NCBI GenBank assembly: GCA_036389375.1
Contig: DASVQA010000231.1
Coordinates: 1 to 33,830, forward strand
Length of the DNA: 33,830 bases
DNA from: QHXQ01 sp036389375
Lineage (GTDB): Bacteria; Acidobacteriota; Blastocatellia; Pyrinomonadales; Pyrinomonadaceae
Direction of reading: 5' to 3'
The notes beneath the pieces are model-generated. The model made no database searches. It was given only the letters and a program-made list of their open reading frames with translations, and was not told the origin of the DNA. A program made the translations under genes and the position numbers. Below, in pieces: positions 1 through 8,027 of this stretch; within the stretch, counting starts at the first letter, position 1, and every line of letters begins with the position of its first letter.

Positions 1-1811
1 TCGGCATTCATCACGTAGATCTCGTCCGTGCCATCGGCGTCGAAGACGTAAGCGATCTTCGAGCCGTCGGACGACCACGCCGGGTAGTAATCGTTGTGTG
101 CGCCGACGGTGCCGAGGTTGTTGGTCAGGTTGATCTGATTCGTCCCGTCCGGATTCATCGTGTAGATTTCCAGATTGGAGGGATCGTTGCGCGTGGTCTC
201 AAACGCGATCTTCGTGCCGTCCGGTGACCAGCTTGGGTCTAAATCCCAACCGGGGCTGTTCGTCAGGCGGCGCTCGTTCGTGCCGTCCACGTTGATGACG
301 TAGATTTCCCAATCGCCTGCGTCGCGGTTCGTACGAAACGCGATCTGTTTGCCGTCGGGCGACCAAGCGGACTCGGCGCAATCGCCGGTGCGGCTGTTGG
401 TGATGCGCTGGACGTTCGTGCCGTCCGCGTTCATCACGTAAATCTGGTAATAGAGATCATCGCCGCGCCCGCTCGTGAAAGCGATCTTCGTGCCGTCGGG
501 CGAATACTCGGGCCAGAGGTCGTCGCTGTAGTCGTGGACGGTCAGGCGCGTCTGTTCGCTGCCGTCGGGGTTCATGGTGTAAACCTCGGCTTGGCCGTCG
601 CGCGTGCTTGAGAAGGCGATCTTGCCTTGCGGCCGGTAGAGCAACAGGTTCGGCGTGTCCGCGCCGGCATTAAGCACCTTGTTGGGCGTCGCGTTGCTGA
701 GGATGGCTTGCGCGACCGAGGCGGGCGCTGCCTGCGGGTTACCGCTCAGGTAACGCGCCGCTACGCCCGCGACAAACGGTGCGGCCGAAGACGTGCCCGT
801 GCGAATACTCGTCACCGTATCGTCGGTGCTGCCCGCCGAGACGATGTCCACGCCGGGCGCGAATAAATCCACGACCGAGCCAAAGTTCGAGGTGGACGGC
901 ATGGTGTCGTTGGCGTCGCTCATCGCCACCGTGATCGCTTCGGTGACGCGCGCGGGCGAGCGCGTGCCCGCGTCGAAGCCGCCGTTGCCGGCCGCGACGA
1001 CAAAGGTGATGCCGGCGGCGATGGCATTGCGCACGGCCGTGTCCATCGTCACGTTGCCGTTGAGGATGCTGACCAGACTCATGTTGGCGACGGCCGGTTT
1101 GACGTGGTTGCCCGTCACCCAATCAATGCCCGCGATGATCTTGGCGGCCGTGCTGCCGTTCGTGCAGTTAAGCACGCGCACAGACCAGAGCGTCGCGCCT
1201 TTGGCGACGCCGTAGGTGTTGCCGCCGATGAGACCGGCGACGTGCGTGCCGTGCCCGCTGCAATCGCCGCCGTTGCGCCCGTCGAGTACGTTGTCGTAGG
1301 CGTACTGCGCGCGGCCACCAAACTCCTGATGACTGAACCGGATGCCGCTATCAATGATGTAGACGTTCACGCCCGTCCCGGCATTGGCGTAGCTGTAAGT
1401 TGAATTGAGCGGCAGGTCGCGCTGGTCTATGCGATCCAGCCCCCACGGCGCGGTCGGCTGCACGGTCGAAGCGCCTTCAACCTCCACGTCCTCCTCTATG
1501 TAAGCGACGAGCGGATTGCGGCTGAGGGCCAAGGCTTCCGCCTCGTTTAGTTCGACGGCGAAACCGCGCAGGGCGTGTGTGTAAGTGAAATTGACGAACC
1601 CGTGATGCGTGCGCGCCATTTGCGCGGCGGTGTCCTCGACGGCGCGGGCCGCCACGCTGGCTTTGAAAACGACGATGTAGTGGCCCGGAATTGCGCCGTC
1701 ATGCTTGCGTAGCAAACCTTTTGCGTCGGGGGCCTGAGCGTGTGCTGAGGCAGGGGCCAGCCAGAGCACGGCGAGGGTCAGGGTCACAAACACTGTTCTA
1801 AATTTCGTCAT
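1..1811 (-). CDS. Secreted S8 (subtilisin-like) serine protease with C-terminal PD40 beta-propeller repeats, partial
   Basis: Secreted endopeptidase. The ATG at 1811 follows a GAGGA ribosome site and begins a signal peptide (MTKFRTVFVTLTLAVLWLAP, then an ASAHA cleavage region). An I9-like propeptide follows (HYIVVFKAS near residue 45). The catalytic triad is visible: Asp154 in IIDSGI, His187 in GHGTHVAG, Ser341 in GTSSAAPFVAG, with the oxyanion Asn in AAGNGG. The usual GTSMAAP Met is Ser and the usual His after AAP is Phe. From about residue 394 at least four TolB/PD40-type blades follow, with the pattern WSPDGTKIAF...IYVMNADGTN...LT. The gene runs off the left edge, so its C-terminus is unseen. 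No partner gene lies beside it. The family call is firm; the propeller's role (substrate or cell-wall binding) is inference. Confidence 0.95.
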   Translation of the reverse strand, partial: MTKFRTVFVTLTLAVLWLAPASAHAQAPDAKGLLRKHDGAIPGHYIVVFKASVAARAVEDTAAQMARTHHGFVNFTYTHALRGFAVELNEAEALALSRNPLVAYIEEDVEVEGASTVQPTAPWGLDRIDQRDLPLNSTYSYANAGTGVNVYIIDSGIRFSHQEFGGRAQYAYDNVLDGRNGGDCSGHGTHVAGLIGGNTYGVAKGATLWSVRVLNCTNGSTAAKIIAGIDWVTGNHVKPAVANMSLVSILNGNVTMDTAVRNAIAAGITFVVAAGNGGFDAGTRSPARVTEAITVAMSDANDTMPSTSNFGSVVDLFAPGVDIVSAGSTDDTVTSIRTGTSSAAPFVAGVAARYLSGNPQAAPASVAQAILSNATPNKVLNAGADTPNLLLYRPQGKIAFSSTRDGQAEVYTMNPDGSEQTRLTVHDYSDDLWPEYSPDGTKIAFTSGRGDDLYYQIYVMNADGTNVQRITNSRTGDCAESAWSPDGKQIAFRTNRDAGDWEIYVINVDGTNERRLTNSPGWDLDPSWSPDGTKIAFETTRNDPSNLEIYTMNPDGTNQINLTNNLGTVGAHNDYYPAWSSDGSKIAYVFDADGTDEIYVMNA

Positions 1812-2475
1812 GCTATTCCTCAATTAAAGTTCAGCAGCAGAGCTGTGGGCACTTGCGATTCATCGCCTGTAGACACACAAACCCCCAACGCTTGCTCACA
1901 CAAAAGCAAGCCCGTTATCTAGATAATTGGTCAGGTGACGATTGGAACTGTTGTAAGTCAGACCTTAATGTTCTATGGACTTACAACCTGAGCGGCAGGC
2001 CATCGAAGCATTTGTGGGGGGTTCAACTTACGCATCCCTTATGTGCAACCGCCGTTCCACAGGCACGGCCGCCCAAAATGTGAATGCAATATTCAGGAAA
2101 CGTGAATGTAATACTAAGCGGGGCTGACGTGCGGGGTGTGAGCTTACGCAAACGTGTTTTATGTTGGAACACCATTAGGCGAGCTAGGCTCAGAGTGAAA
2201 CAAGGGCACGCATACTTCCCTGAAAATGGGGTTCGGCGTGCTGGCAAGGCGCAATCGAAGTTGCGCGTAATGGGAGTTCTCCCCGTCTGTGCTGCCTAAT
2301 TGTTGATGACAAGAGATAATTATATTTCTGTTACGGCGCAACAGATGAGAACTGCGGTTTGGCGCGGTAAATTCTGCTCGCGGAGATTCTGGCGCTGACC
2401 GCAACGGTAAACCGTGCGTGTTTTATTCTGTAACAGACGGGTGCGAGGGGCTGAAGCGAGGCGGGCGCGCTGGCT
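1812..2475. other. Intergenic stretch, no convincing gene
   Basis: About 660 bases between the protease start and the end of the sigma-54 activator gene. Short open frames exist on both strands but lack ribosome sites and recognisable protein character. A perfect 12-bp palindrome (TTATCTAGATAA, 1915-1926) lies about 105 bp upstream of the protease start and could be an operator. Two imperfect 19-bp direct repeats start at 2078 and 2100, sharing GTGAATG and AATA, at 22-bp pitch. Base composition is more AT-rich than the flanking genes. I see no clear promoter or terminator. Confidence 0.5.
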
Positions 2476-3879
2476 TTATTTAGCCACCACTTCGAGACCT
2501 TTGGCGAGGGCCGGATTGTCCTTGCTCATGAGTTTGAACTTCTTCAGTCGCCGGTAGAAGGTCGGGCGATGGACGTTGAGTAGTTGCGCGGCCTTCTTCA
2601 CGTTTCCGCCTGTGCGTGCGAGGGTCTGTGCGATGGCTTCGCGCTCGATCTCTTCAAGCGTCAGATGGGGCGGGATGATGCATTGCGACTGGCGTGCGCT
2701 GCCGGCGGTCAGGTTATCGGGCAGGCTTTCGACGGTCAGCAGTTCCTCCTGACAGAAGAGGACGGCGCGCTCAATCACGCCTTCGAGTTCGCGCACGTTG
2801 CCGGGCCAGTCGTAGCGCATCAGCCGCGCAATAGCCGGTTGCGAGAGACCACGTATCTGCTTGTTATATTTCGTGCTGTAGCGTTGCAGGAAATGCTCTG
2901 CGAGCAGCACCAGATCATCCAGCCGCTCGCGCAGGGGCGGAACTATTATTCTGACCGTGCTGATGCGGAAATAGAGGTCTTCCCTGAGCCGGCCTTCGCT
3001 GATGGCTTGCGCGGTATTGCGATTGGTCGAGGAGACAAGCCGGAAATCAACGCTCAACTCCTGCTCGTCGCCGAGCCGGCGCAGTTTGCGCTCCTGCAAG
3101 ACGCGCAAGAGTTTCGTCTGAAGATGCACCGGCATTTCGCCGATCTCGTCCAGCAATAATGTGCCGCCTGCGGCGGCTTCGATCAGTCCGCGCTTGTCGC
3201 GGTCTGCGCCGGTGAACGCGCCGCGTTTATAACCGAACAACTCCGACTCGATCAGATCGGGCGGGAAGGCCGCGCAGTTAATACGTATGAACGGCCGATT
3301 GGTGCGCTTGCTCTGGAAGTGAAAAGCGGCCGCGATCAGTTCTTTGCCCGTGCCGCTTTCGCCTTCGATGAGCACGGAGGCGTCGGACGAAGCGGTGGCG
3401 CGGATGGTCTCATAGACGTGGCGCATCTGCGGGCTGCGGCCGATGATGCCATACATCTCGCCTTCGCTCGCCAGCGTGCGCTTGAGCAGCCGGTTCTCGC
3501 GTTTGATGCCGGCGAAGTGCAGCGCACGCTCCGCGAGCATCGTGATCTCGTCGGGCGTAAAAGGCTTCTCGACGTAATAGTAAGCGCCCTGTTTGATGGC
3601 GGCGATGGCTACGTCGAGCGAGCCGTGCCCCGTCATCAGGATCACTTCGGTTTCGGGGCTGTCGGCCTTGATGCCCTTGAGCACTTCCAGCCCGTCCGCA
3701 TCGGGCAGGCGCAGGTCGGTAAAGACCAGATCGAATTGGCGCGCGGCCAGCAGTTTGAGCGCCGCAGCAACGTCATTGGCAGAATTGACCTCATAGCCCT
3801 GCGCGCCGAGGATGAGTTCGAGCGCGCTGGTGATGCTCTGCTCGTCGTCAATGACGAGGATTCTACCTGCTGCCTCCAT
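2476..3879 (-). CDS. Sigma-54-dependent response regulator, NtrC family (REC-AAA+-Fis HTH)
   Basis: A 467-residue bacterial enhancer-binding protein that remodels sigma-54 RNA polymerase after phosphorylation. The receiver domain (about 5-120) has the acidic pair D11/D12, phospho-acceptor D55 in VFTDLRLPD and K105 in VEKPF. The AAA+ domain (about 145-385) carries Walker A GESGTGKE (173-180), the sigma-54-contacting GAFTGA loop (220-225) and Walker B LLLDEIGEMP (241-250). A Fis-type helix-turn-helix (GNVKKAAQLL...RPTFYRRLKK) is at the C-terminus. The ATG at 3879 lies inside the preceding kinase gene (17-base overlap), so the genes are probably translationally coupled and this is the cognate regulator. 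Length and motifs are all normal. The target is not stated by the sequence; the divergent operon at 7383-10152 is the best local candidate. Confidence 0.96.
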   Translation of the reverse strand: MEAAGRILVIDDEQSITSALELILGAQGYEVNSANDVAAALKLLAARQFDLVFTDLRLPDADGLEVLKGIKADSPETEVILMTGHGSLDVAIAAIKQGAYYYVEKPFTPDEITMLAERALHFAGIKRENRLLKRTLASEGEMYGIIGRSPQMRHVYETIRATASSDASVLIEGESGTGKELIAAAFHFQSKRTNRPFIRINCAAFPPDLIESELFGYKRGAFTGADRDKRGLIEAAAGGTLLLDEIGEMPVHLQTKLLRVLQERKLRRLGDEQELSVDFRLVSSTNRNTAQAISEGRLREDLYFRISTVRIIVPPLRERLDDLVLLAEHFLQRYSTKYNKQIRGLSQPAIARLMRYDWPGNVRELEGVIERAVLFCQEELLTVESLPDNLTAGSARQSQCIIPPHLTLEEIEREAIAQTLARTGGNVKKAAQLLNVHRPTFYRRLKKFKLMSKDNPALAKGLEVVAK

Positions 3880-5425
3880 CGTCTATTCTCGCTTTCCCGG
3901 TCGGCAACTCAAGCAGTATTTCCGTGCCCGCACCGGGGCGGCTATGCACTCGGATCGAGCCGTGATGCTGCTCGATCACCTTCTTGGTGTAGGACATGCC
4001 AAGACCCAAGCCGTTACTCTTGGTGGTGTAGAAAGGCTCGAACATGTTTTCGACCTGCTCAGGCGTCATGCCGCAGCCGGTGTCCGCGATGGTCAAGCGG
4101 GTGACGCCGTCCGCCACGCTCGTCGTCACGCTCAAGCGGCCGCCGCTCTTGGCCATGGACTGAATGGCGTTGAGCATCAGGTTGATGAGGGCCGACGTGA
4201 TCGCAGACTCGTCCAACTCGGCTATCACCGCGCCGTCGGCGAGCGCCAGTTGCTTCTCGATCTTGTGCGCGCTCACCTGTGGTTGCACCAGTTGACAGGC
4301 GCGCAGCACGAGGGCGTTGAGGTCAACGCGGCGCGGCGTGAGCGTGACGGGCCGGGCGAAGTTGACGATGCGCTCCACCGTGTCCGCCAGATGCTTGATG
4401 GTCTCGATAATTTTATCGACGAGGGCTAATTTACTTTCGGCCAGTTCCCCGTCGGCCTCATTCTTCAGGTGTATGGCATAGAGCATCAAGCCCGTGAGCG
4501 GATTCCTGACCTCGTGCGCCACCTGCGCCGCCACGCGACCGAGCGCGGCAATCTTCTCGCTATGAAAGAGGCGCTCCTGCATACGCCGCAGCGCCGCTTC
4601 ATGCTCCTGCTCGCTCGTGAGGTCGCGGATGATGCTCAGGAAGCCGAGCAGTACGTCGTCCGCCTGCCGGATCGGCGTCACGGTCAGCGCGGCGGGGAAC
4701 GCCGTCCCGTCCGCGCGCCGCAGCCGCACCTGCGTTTCCTGCCGCCCGCCGCCGGCCGCCTCGCGCACCGCATCGAGCGACGGGCGGTCAGCCGGGTCGG
4801 CCACCGCGATCAACTCGTAGCGCGAAGCGCCGATGGCTTCGGCCGCCGGGTAGCCAAGCAGCAATTCAGCCCCGCGATTAAAGAGCATGATGCGCCCGGC
4901 CGGGTCGGCGGCGATGATGGCGTATTCGGTCGAACTGTCGAGCACCGTATTGAGGAAGTTATGCGCTTCCGCCAGCGCGGCGGTGCGCTCGACGACGCGG
5001 CTTTCCAGTTGTTCCGCGTGGCGCTTGAGTTCGGCTTCGAGTTGCCGTTTCTCGTCGGTCAGCCTTTTCTTCTCGACGGCGCGGCGGACGGCTTTAATCA
5101 GCACGTCTTTGACGACCGGCTTGGGCGCGTAGTCGTAAGCTCCGGCGCGGACGATCTCCGGCATCAAGGCAAGGTCTGGTTCGCCTGTGATCATGATGAT
5201 CGGCAGTTCCTGATCGCGCCGGCGCAACTCCTTGAGCAGTTCAATCCCGCTTTTGCCCGGCAGCACTATGTCTATTACGGCCGCATCTATGCTCGTGCCG
5301 GTAAAGATCGCCAGCGCGCTCTCGAAATCCGCCGCCGGCAACGCCTCAAAGCCCTCGCGCTTGAGGAATTCCACCATCGTCCAACGCATGCTCGGCTCAT
5401 CGTCAACCAGCAACACCGTTGGCAT
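3863..5425 (-). CDS. Hybrid sensor: receiver-PAS-histidine kinase
   Basis: A 520-residue cytoplasmic kinase with no transmembrane segment. Order: N-terminal receiver (1-120, phospho-acceptor D52 in VIDIVLPGKSG), coiled coil (about 118-155), PAS domain (about 155-275), HisKA with H304 in QVAHEVRNPL, and an HATPase domain with the N-box (ALINLMLNAIQ) and G boxes (ADTGCGM, NGLGLGM). The frame is open upstream to 5533, but the start is set at ATG 5425 because it follows AGGAGAGG at good spacing and begins directly with the receiver strand MPTVLLVDDE. It overlaps the upstream kinase by 23 bases and the downstream activator by 17. The N-terminal receiver suggests input from another kinase, perhaps the upstream one (inference). 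Confidence 0.93.
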   Translation of the reverse strand: MPTVLLVDDEPSMRWTMVEFLKREGFEALPAADFESALAIFTGTSIDAAVIDIVLPGKSGIELLKELRRRDQELPIIMITGEPDLALMPEIVRAGAYDYAPKPVVKDVLIKAVRRAVEKKRLTDEKRQLEAELKRHAEQLESRVVERTAALAEAHNFLNTVLDSSTEYAIIAADPAGRIMLFNRGAELLLGYPAAEAIGASRYELIAVADPADRPSLDAVREAAGGGRQETQVRLRRADGTAFPAALTVTPIRQADDVLLGFLSIIRDLTSEQEHEAALRRMQERLFHSEKIAALGRVAAQVAHEVRNPLTGLMLYAIHLKNEADGELAESKLALVDKIIETIKHLADTVERIVNFARPVTLTPRRVDLNALVLRACQLVQPQVSAHKIEKQLALADGAVIAELDESAITSALINLMLNAIQSMAKSGGRLSVTTSVADGVTRLTIADTGCGMTPEQVENMFEPFYTTKSNGLGLGMSYTKKVIEQHHGSIRVHSRPGAGTEILLELPTGKARIDDGGSR

Positions 5426-6848
5426 ACTGCCTCTCCTGCACGGCGAGCGCCGGCAACTCGATAATGAAGCGCGTAAAGACGCCCTTCTCGCTCTCCACCG
5501 AGATCGTGCCGTCGAAGTCTTTAATGATGCCAAAGCTCAGACTCAGACCCAGCCCCGTCCCGCCGCCATCGCGCTTGGTGGTAAAAAAGGGGTCGAAGAT
5601 TTTGTCGCGGTGTTCGGGCGCGATGCCGACCCCGTTGTCGTAGAACTCCAGACGCACAACCTGCCCGTTGGGCTTTTCGACCGTGCGCGCCGTGATCCGA
5701 AACAGTTTGCGCTCGCCGCTGCGCCGCGTCTGCAAAGCATGGTGCGCGTTGCTGACCATGTTGACGACCACTTGCCGCAGGCGTGAGCCATCGGCCTTGA
5801 CGGGCGGCAGGTCGGGCGGGAGATTGAACTCCACGCTGATGCCGTCCTTTTGCAACTGGTGCGTGAACAGAGCGAGCGAGGTGTTGACCGCTTCGGCCAC
5901 GCTGACGCGGCTCAATTGCTGCGGCTCTCTGCGCGCGAAGGTCAGCAGGTTACGCACGATCTTGGCGATGCGCTGCCCTTCTTCGATAATGCCGTTCAGC
6001 ATTGTCTGCTGCGTCTCGGTCTGTGCGACGCCTTCGTCCTGCAACAACTGGGCGTAATTGATGATGCCGTTGAGCGGATTGTTGATCTCGTGGGCCACGC
6101 CCGCCGATAGTTCGCCGATGGAAGCAAGTTTCGATGATTGAAATAGCTGGCGTTGGATCTCTTCCTTCTCAGCTTCGAGCCGCTTGCGCACGGATTGATC
6201 ACGCACGAGCAGAATCAGCAGGCTCTCTGCGCCCATCGAGAGCCGGCTGCGCGAGACGGAGACGGGCAGCGGCGGGCCCGACGCCGGGTGCAGCGTCAAC
6301 TCGCTCTCGCCCGGCTCGTCGCTCGTGAGCAACTCCGGCAGTGCGCTTGAAAGCTGGTCGGGGTCAGTGCTGTGGGCCAGTTCATCAGCACTTTTGCCGA
6401 TCAACTTCTGCGCCGGACAGCCTAGTATTTCGCAGAATTTTTTATTGACTTCCACCAGCCGGTGGTCGCTGGCCGTCATCAACCCGATGCCGTCGCTGGC
6501 ATGCTCGAACAGCGCGCGGTAGCGCTCCTCGCTGGCCGCCAGTTCGCGCTGCTGCCGCTTGACCAGCCGCAGCAGCATCGTCACGACGATCACATCCACC
6601 GTGATGGAAATGAAGAAATGCTCGACGCGCTGTTGCACGCGCCAACGCACCAGGCGGTTTCCTTCACCGGGCAGTTCTGCCTCGATCTGGGCAAAGACGG
6701 GCGTCATCAACACTTTTTCCCACGTGAAGATGACGACGGTGGTCAGGCAGAAGGTCAGGAGCGTGAAGAAAAGGACGAGCATCAGGCTGGTGCGCTTTTT
6801 TATAAAGCTTAACCCGCCAACACTATCTGGCCCTGGCATAGTTCGCAT
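5403..6848 (-). CDS. Membrane-bound PAS sensor histidine kinase
   Basis: Inner-membrane sensor kinase of 481 residues from ATG 6848. Two hydrophobic segments (SLMLVLFFTLLTFCLTTVVI and FFISITVDVIVVTMLLRLV) bracket a short periplasmic loop of about 40 residues. A PAS domain (ERYRALFEHASDGI...) follows, then HisKA with His in GVAHEINNPLNG (residue 253) and an HATPase domain (VVVNMVSNAHHAL, DNGVGI, GGGTGLGLS). The frame can be extended to a TTG at 6908 with AAAAGGA adjacent, which would give 501 residues; the choice between starts is open. It is first in a three-gene overlapping operon with the hybrid kinase and the NtrC-type regulator. The tiny periplasmic loop makes membrane-internal or cytoplasmic PAS sensing more likely than a large extracellular ligand. 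Confidence 0.92.
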   Translation of the reverse strand: MRTMPGPDSVGGLSFIKKRTSLMLVLFFTLLTFCLTTVVIFTWEKVLMTPVFAQIEAELPGEGNRLVRWRVQQRVEHFFISITVDVIVVTMLLRLVKRQQRELAASEERYRALFEHASDGIGLMTASDHRLVEVNKKFCEILGCPAQKLIGKSADELAHSTDPDQLSSALPELLTSDEPGESELTLHPASGPPLPVSVSRSRLSMGAESLLILLVRDQSVRKRLEAEKEEIQRQLFQSSKLASIGELSAGVAHEINNPLNGIINYAQLLQDEGVAQTETQQTMLNGIIEEGQRIAKIVRNLLTFARREPQQLSRVSVAEAVNTSLALFTHQLQKDGISVEFNLPPDLPPVKADGSRLRQVVVNMVSNAHHALQTRRSGERKLFRITARTVEKPNGQVVRLEFYDNGVGIAPEHRDKIFDPFFTTKRDGGGTGLGLSLSFGIIKDFDGTISVESEKGVFTRFIIELPALAVQERQYANGVAG

Positions 6849-7003
6849 TAAGCAACTCTGACTGTCTCTGGGATAGATACTTCGGAGGACGAAGTTACAC
6901 GGCAACAATCCTTTTAAGACGAACGGCAGTAGCGGAGTTGAAGCATAGTTTGTGAGACTAAATTCAACACTGCTCAGGGGAATAAGGGGTAAGAAACATA
7001 AGC

Positions 7004-7032
7004 AAATTACTCAACCTGCACACGCTTGTCAA
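7004..7032 (-). promoter_or_regulatory. Candidate sigma-70 promoter of the kinase/activator operon
   Basis: Reading the minus strand: a perfect TTGACA (7032-7027), 17-base spacer, then TAATTT (7009-7004). It lies upstream of the membrane kinase and would give a leader of about 90-150 bases depending on the start used. The -10 box is only a half match, so confidence is moderate. Confidence 0.4.
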
Positions 7033-7113
7033 GAAATACGCAAGCGCCCGCGCGCGCGCAGAGCCGGACGCCTGTATCCACCTGATAGCAGGCCCACGCC
7101 GCTTCCTTAGCTG

Positions 7114-7130
7114 TGCCGACTGATTCGGCA
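7114..7130. promoter_or_regulatory. 17-bp dyad, candidate activator-binding site
   Basis: TGCCGA and TCGGCA form a perfect 6-bp inverted repeat around a 5-base spacer. The geometry (6+5+6) equals that of NtrC-type enhancer sites. It lies about 34 bp upstream of a sigma-54 promoter match and in the gap between the sigma-54 activator operon and the c-di-GMP operon. Binding is inference; only one clear copy was found. Confidence 0.4.
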
Positions 7131-7162
7131 AACCATCTGCGCCAACAGGCGCGCGCGCTTAC

Positions 7163-7177
7163 TGGCATACTCTTTGC
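7163..7177 (+). promoter_or_regulatory. Candidate sigma-54 (-24/-12) promoter
   Basis: TGGCATACTCTTTGC has GG (7164-7165) and GC (7176-7177) exactly 10 bases apart, the invariant geometry of sigma-54 promoters, and matches TGGCA...TTGC of the consensus. Transcription would start near 7189, giving a leader of about 195 bases before the gene at 7383. An NtrC-family activator is encoded next door. A single 15-base match in 34 kb can occur by chance. Confidence 0.5.
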
Positions 7178-7382
7178 CAAACATGCCGGGGAGAAGCTCC
7201 GCAGCGTGAATTAACGCTGTAGAAGCAAGGTCTCAAGTCAAATTGCATTGTGTTGCCCGGGTCTCCGGTCAATCTGCCAAACGATTCGGTCTTTTGCCCC
7301 ACCCGCCCTCCAGCTCGTTTACCTCTACAGCAGAGAAGCTTCTCCGGCCGCACTTAAAACCGCAGTTGAGGAATCGTCGGGC

Positions 7383-8027
7383 ATGAATTTCAAAAAGAAT
7401 AGGATGCTGTTGATTGTCACGGGCGCTTTGTGGCTATTCGTGATCAGCATAGGCATAGGGATTCTCTGGAACTACGAAAGCACGCCGGGTGTTGCGGCTG
7501 CTGCGCCCGACCGGTGGCCCGGCGAGAGCCGGATCAAACGCGCCCCTGATCACGCAACGCTCGTCATGCTGGCTCATCCGCATTGCCCCTGCACAAGAGC
7601 CAGTATCGGCGAACTGGCGCGACTCATGACGCAGGCGCAAGGCCGGGTGACGGCTTACGTGCTCTTTGTCAAACCGCCTGATTTCTCCGCCGGTTGGGAA
7701 CAAACTGATCTATTGACCAGCGCCGCAGCGATCCCCGGCGTGCATGTCGTGCGTGACGATGACGGACTTGAGGCGAGCCGTTTCCACGCTGCGACCTCCG
7801 GCCAGACCGTGCTCTACGACACTGAGGGGAAACTGCTCTTTAGCGGTGGCATCACGAGCGCGCGCGGACACGCGGGCGATAACGCGGGCCGGATGGCCAT
7901 CGTTGCGCTGCTCACAACAGCAGAGGCGGCACAGAGGGAGACACCAGTGTTCGGCTGCCCGCTCTTTACGCAGCAGACCGAATGCCCGATGGGAAAGGAG
8001 GTTGGTGGTGCAAATGATTACCACTGA
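7383..8027 (+). CDS. Membrane-anchored thioredoxin-fold protein (RedB-like)
   Basis: A 214-residue protein with one N-terminal membrane segment (about 8-28, MLLIVTGALWLFVISIGIGI) and a globular domain facing out. The start is ATG 7383 after TTGAGGA; the frame is open upstream to 7248 but that part looks non-coding. The motif HPHCPCTRAS (65-74) sits after a strand (ATLVMLA), where thioredoxin-like folds carry CxxC; here the cysteines are C68 and C70, a CxC form. Later there is a thioredoxin-like strand pair (GQTVLYDTEGKLLFSGGIT). The pattern resembles proteins annotated RedB, but this is a memory-based assignment and the redox function is inferred. Its end overlaps the following GGDEF-EAL gene, so the two are co-translated. 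Confidence 0.7.
   Translation: MNFKKNRMLLIVTGALWLFVISIGIGILWNYESTPGVAAAAPDRWPGESRIKRAPDHATLVMLAHPHCPCTRASIGELARLMTQAQGRVTAYVLFVKPPDFSAGWEQTDLLTSAAAIPGVHVVRDDDGLEASRFHAATSGQTVLYDTEGKLLFSGGITSARGHAGDNAGRMAIVALLTTAEAAQRETPVFGCPLFTQQTECPMGKEVGGANDYH

Noticed and set aside
1853..2299. Two short plus-strand genes
   Set aside because: No ribosome sites, no family features, composition of non-coding DNA.
3319..4104. Plus-strand open frame over the activator gene
   Set aside because: Antisense shadow without recognisable domains or ribosome site.
5426..5533. Upstream extension of the hybrid kinase
   Set aside because: Arg/Ser-rich sequence lying in the upstream kinase gene; the receiver domain and AGGAGAGG site set the start at 5425.
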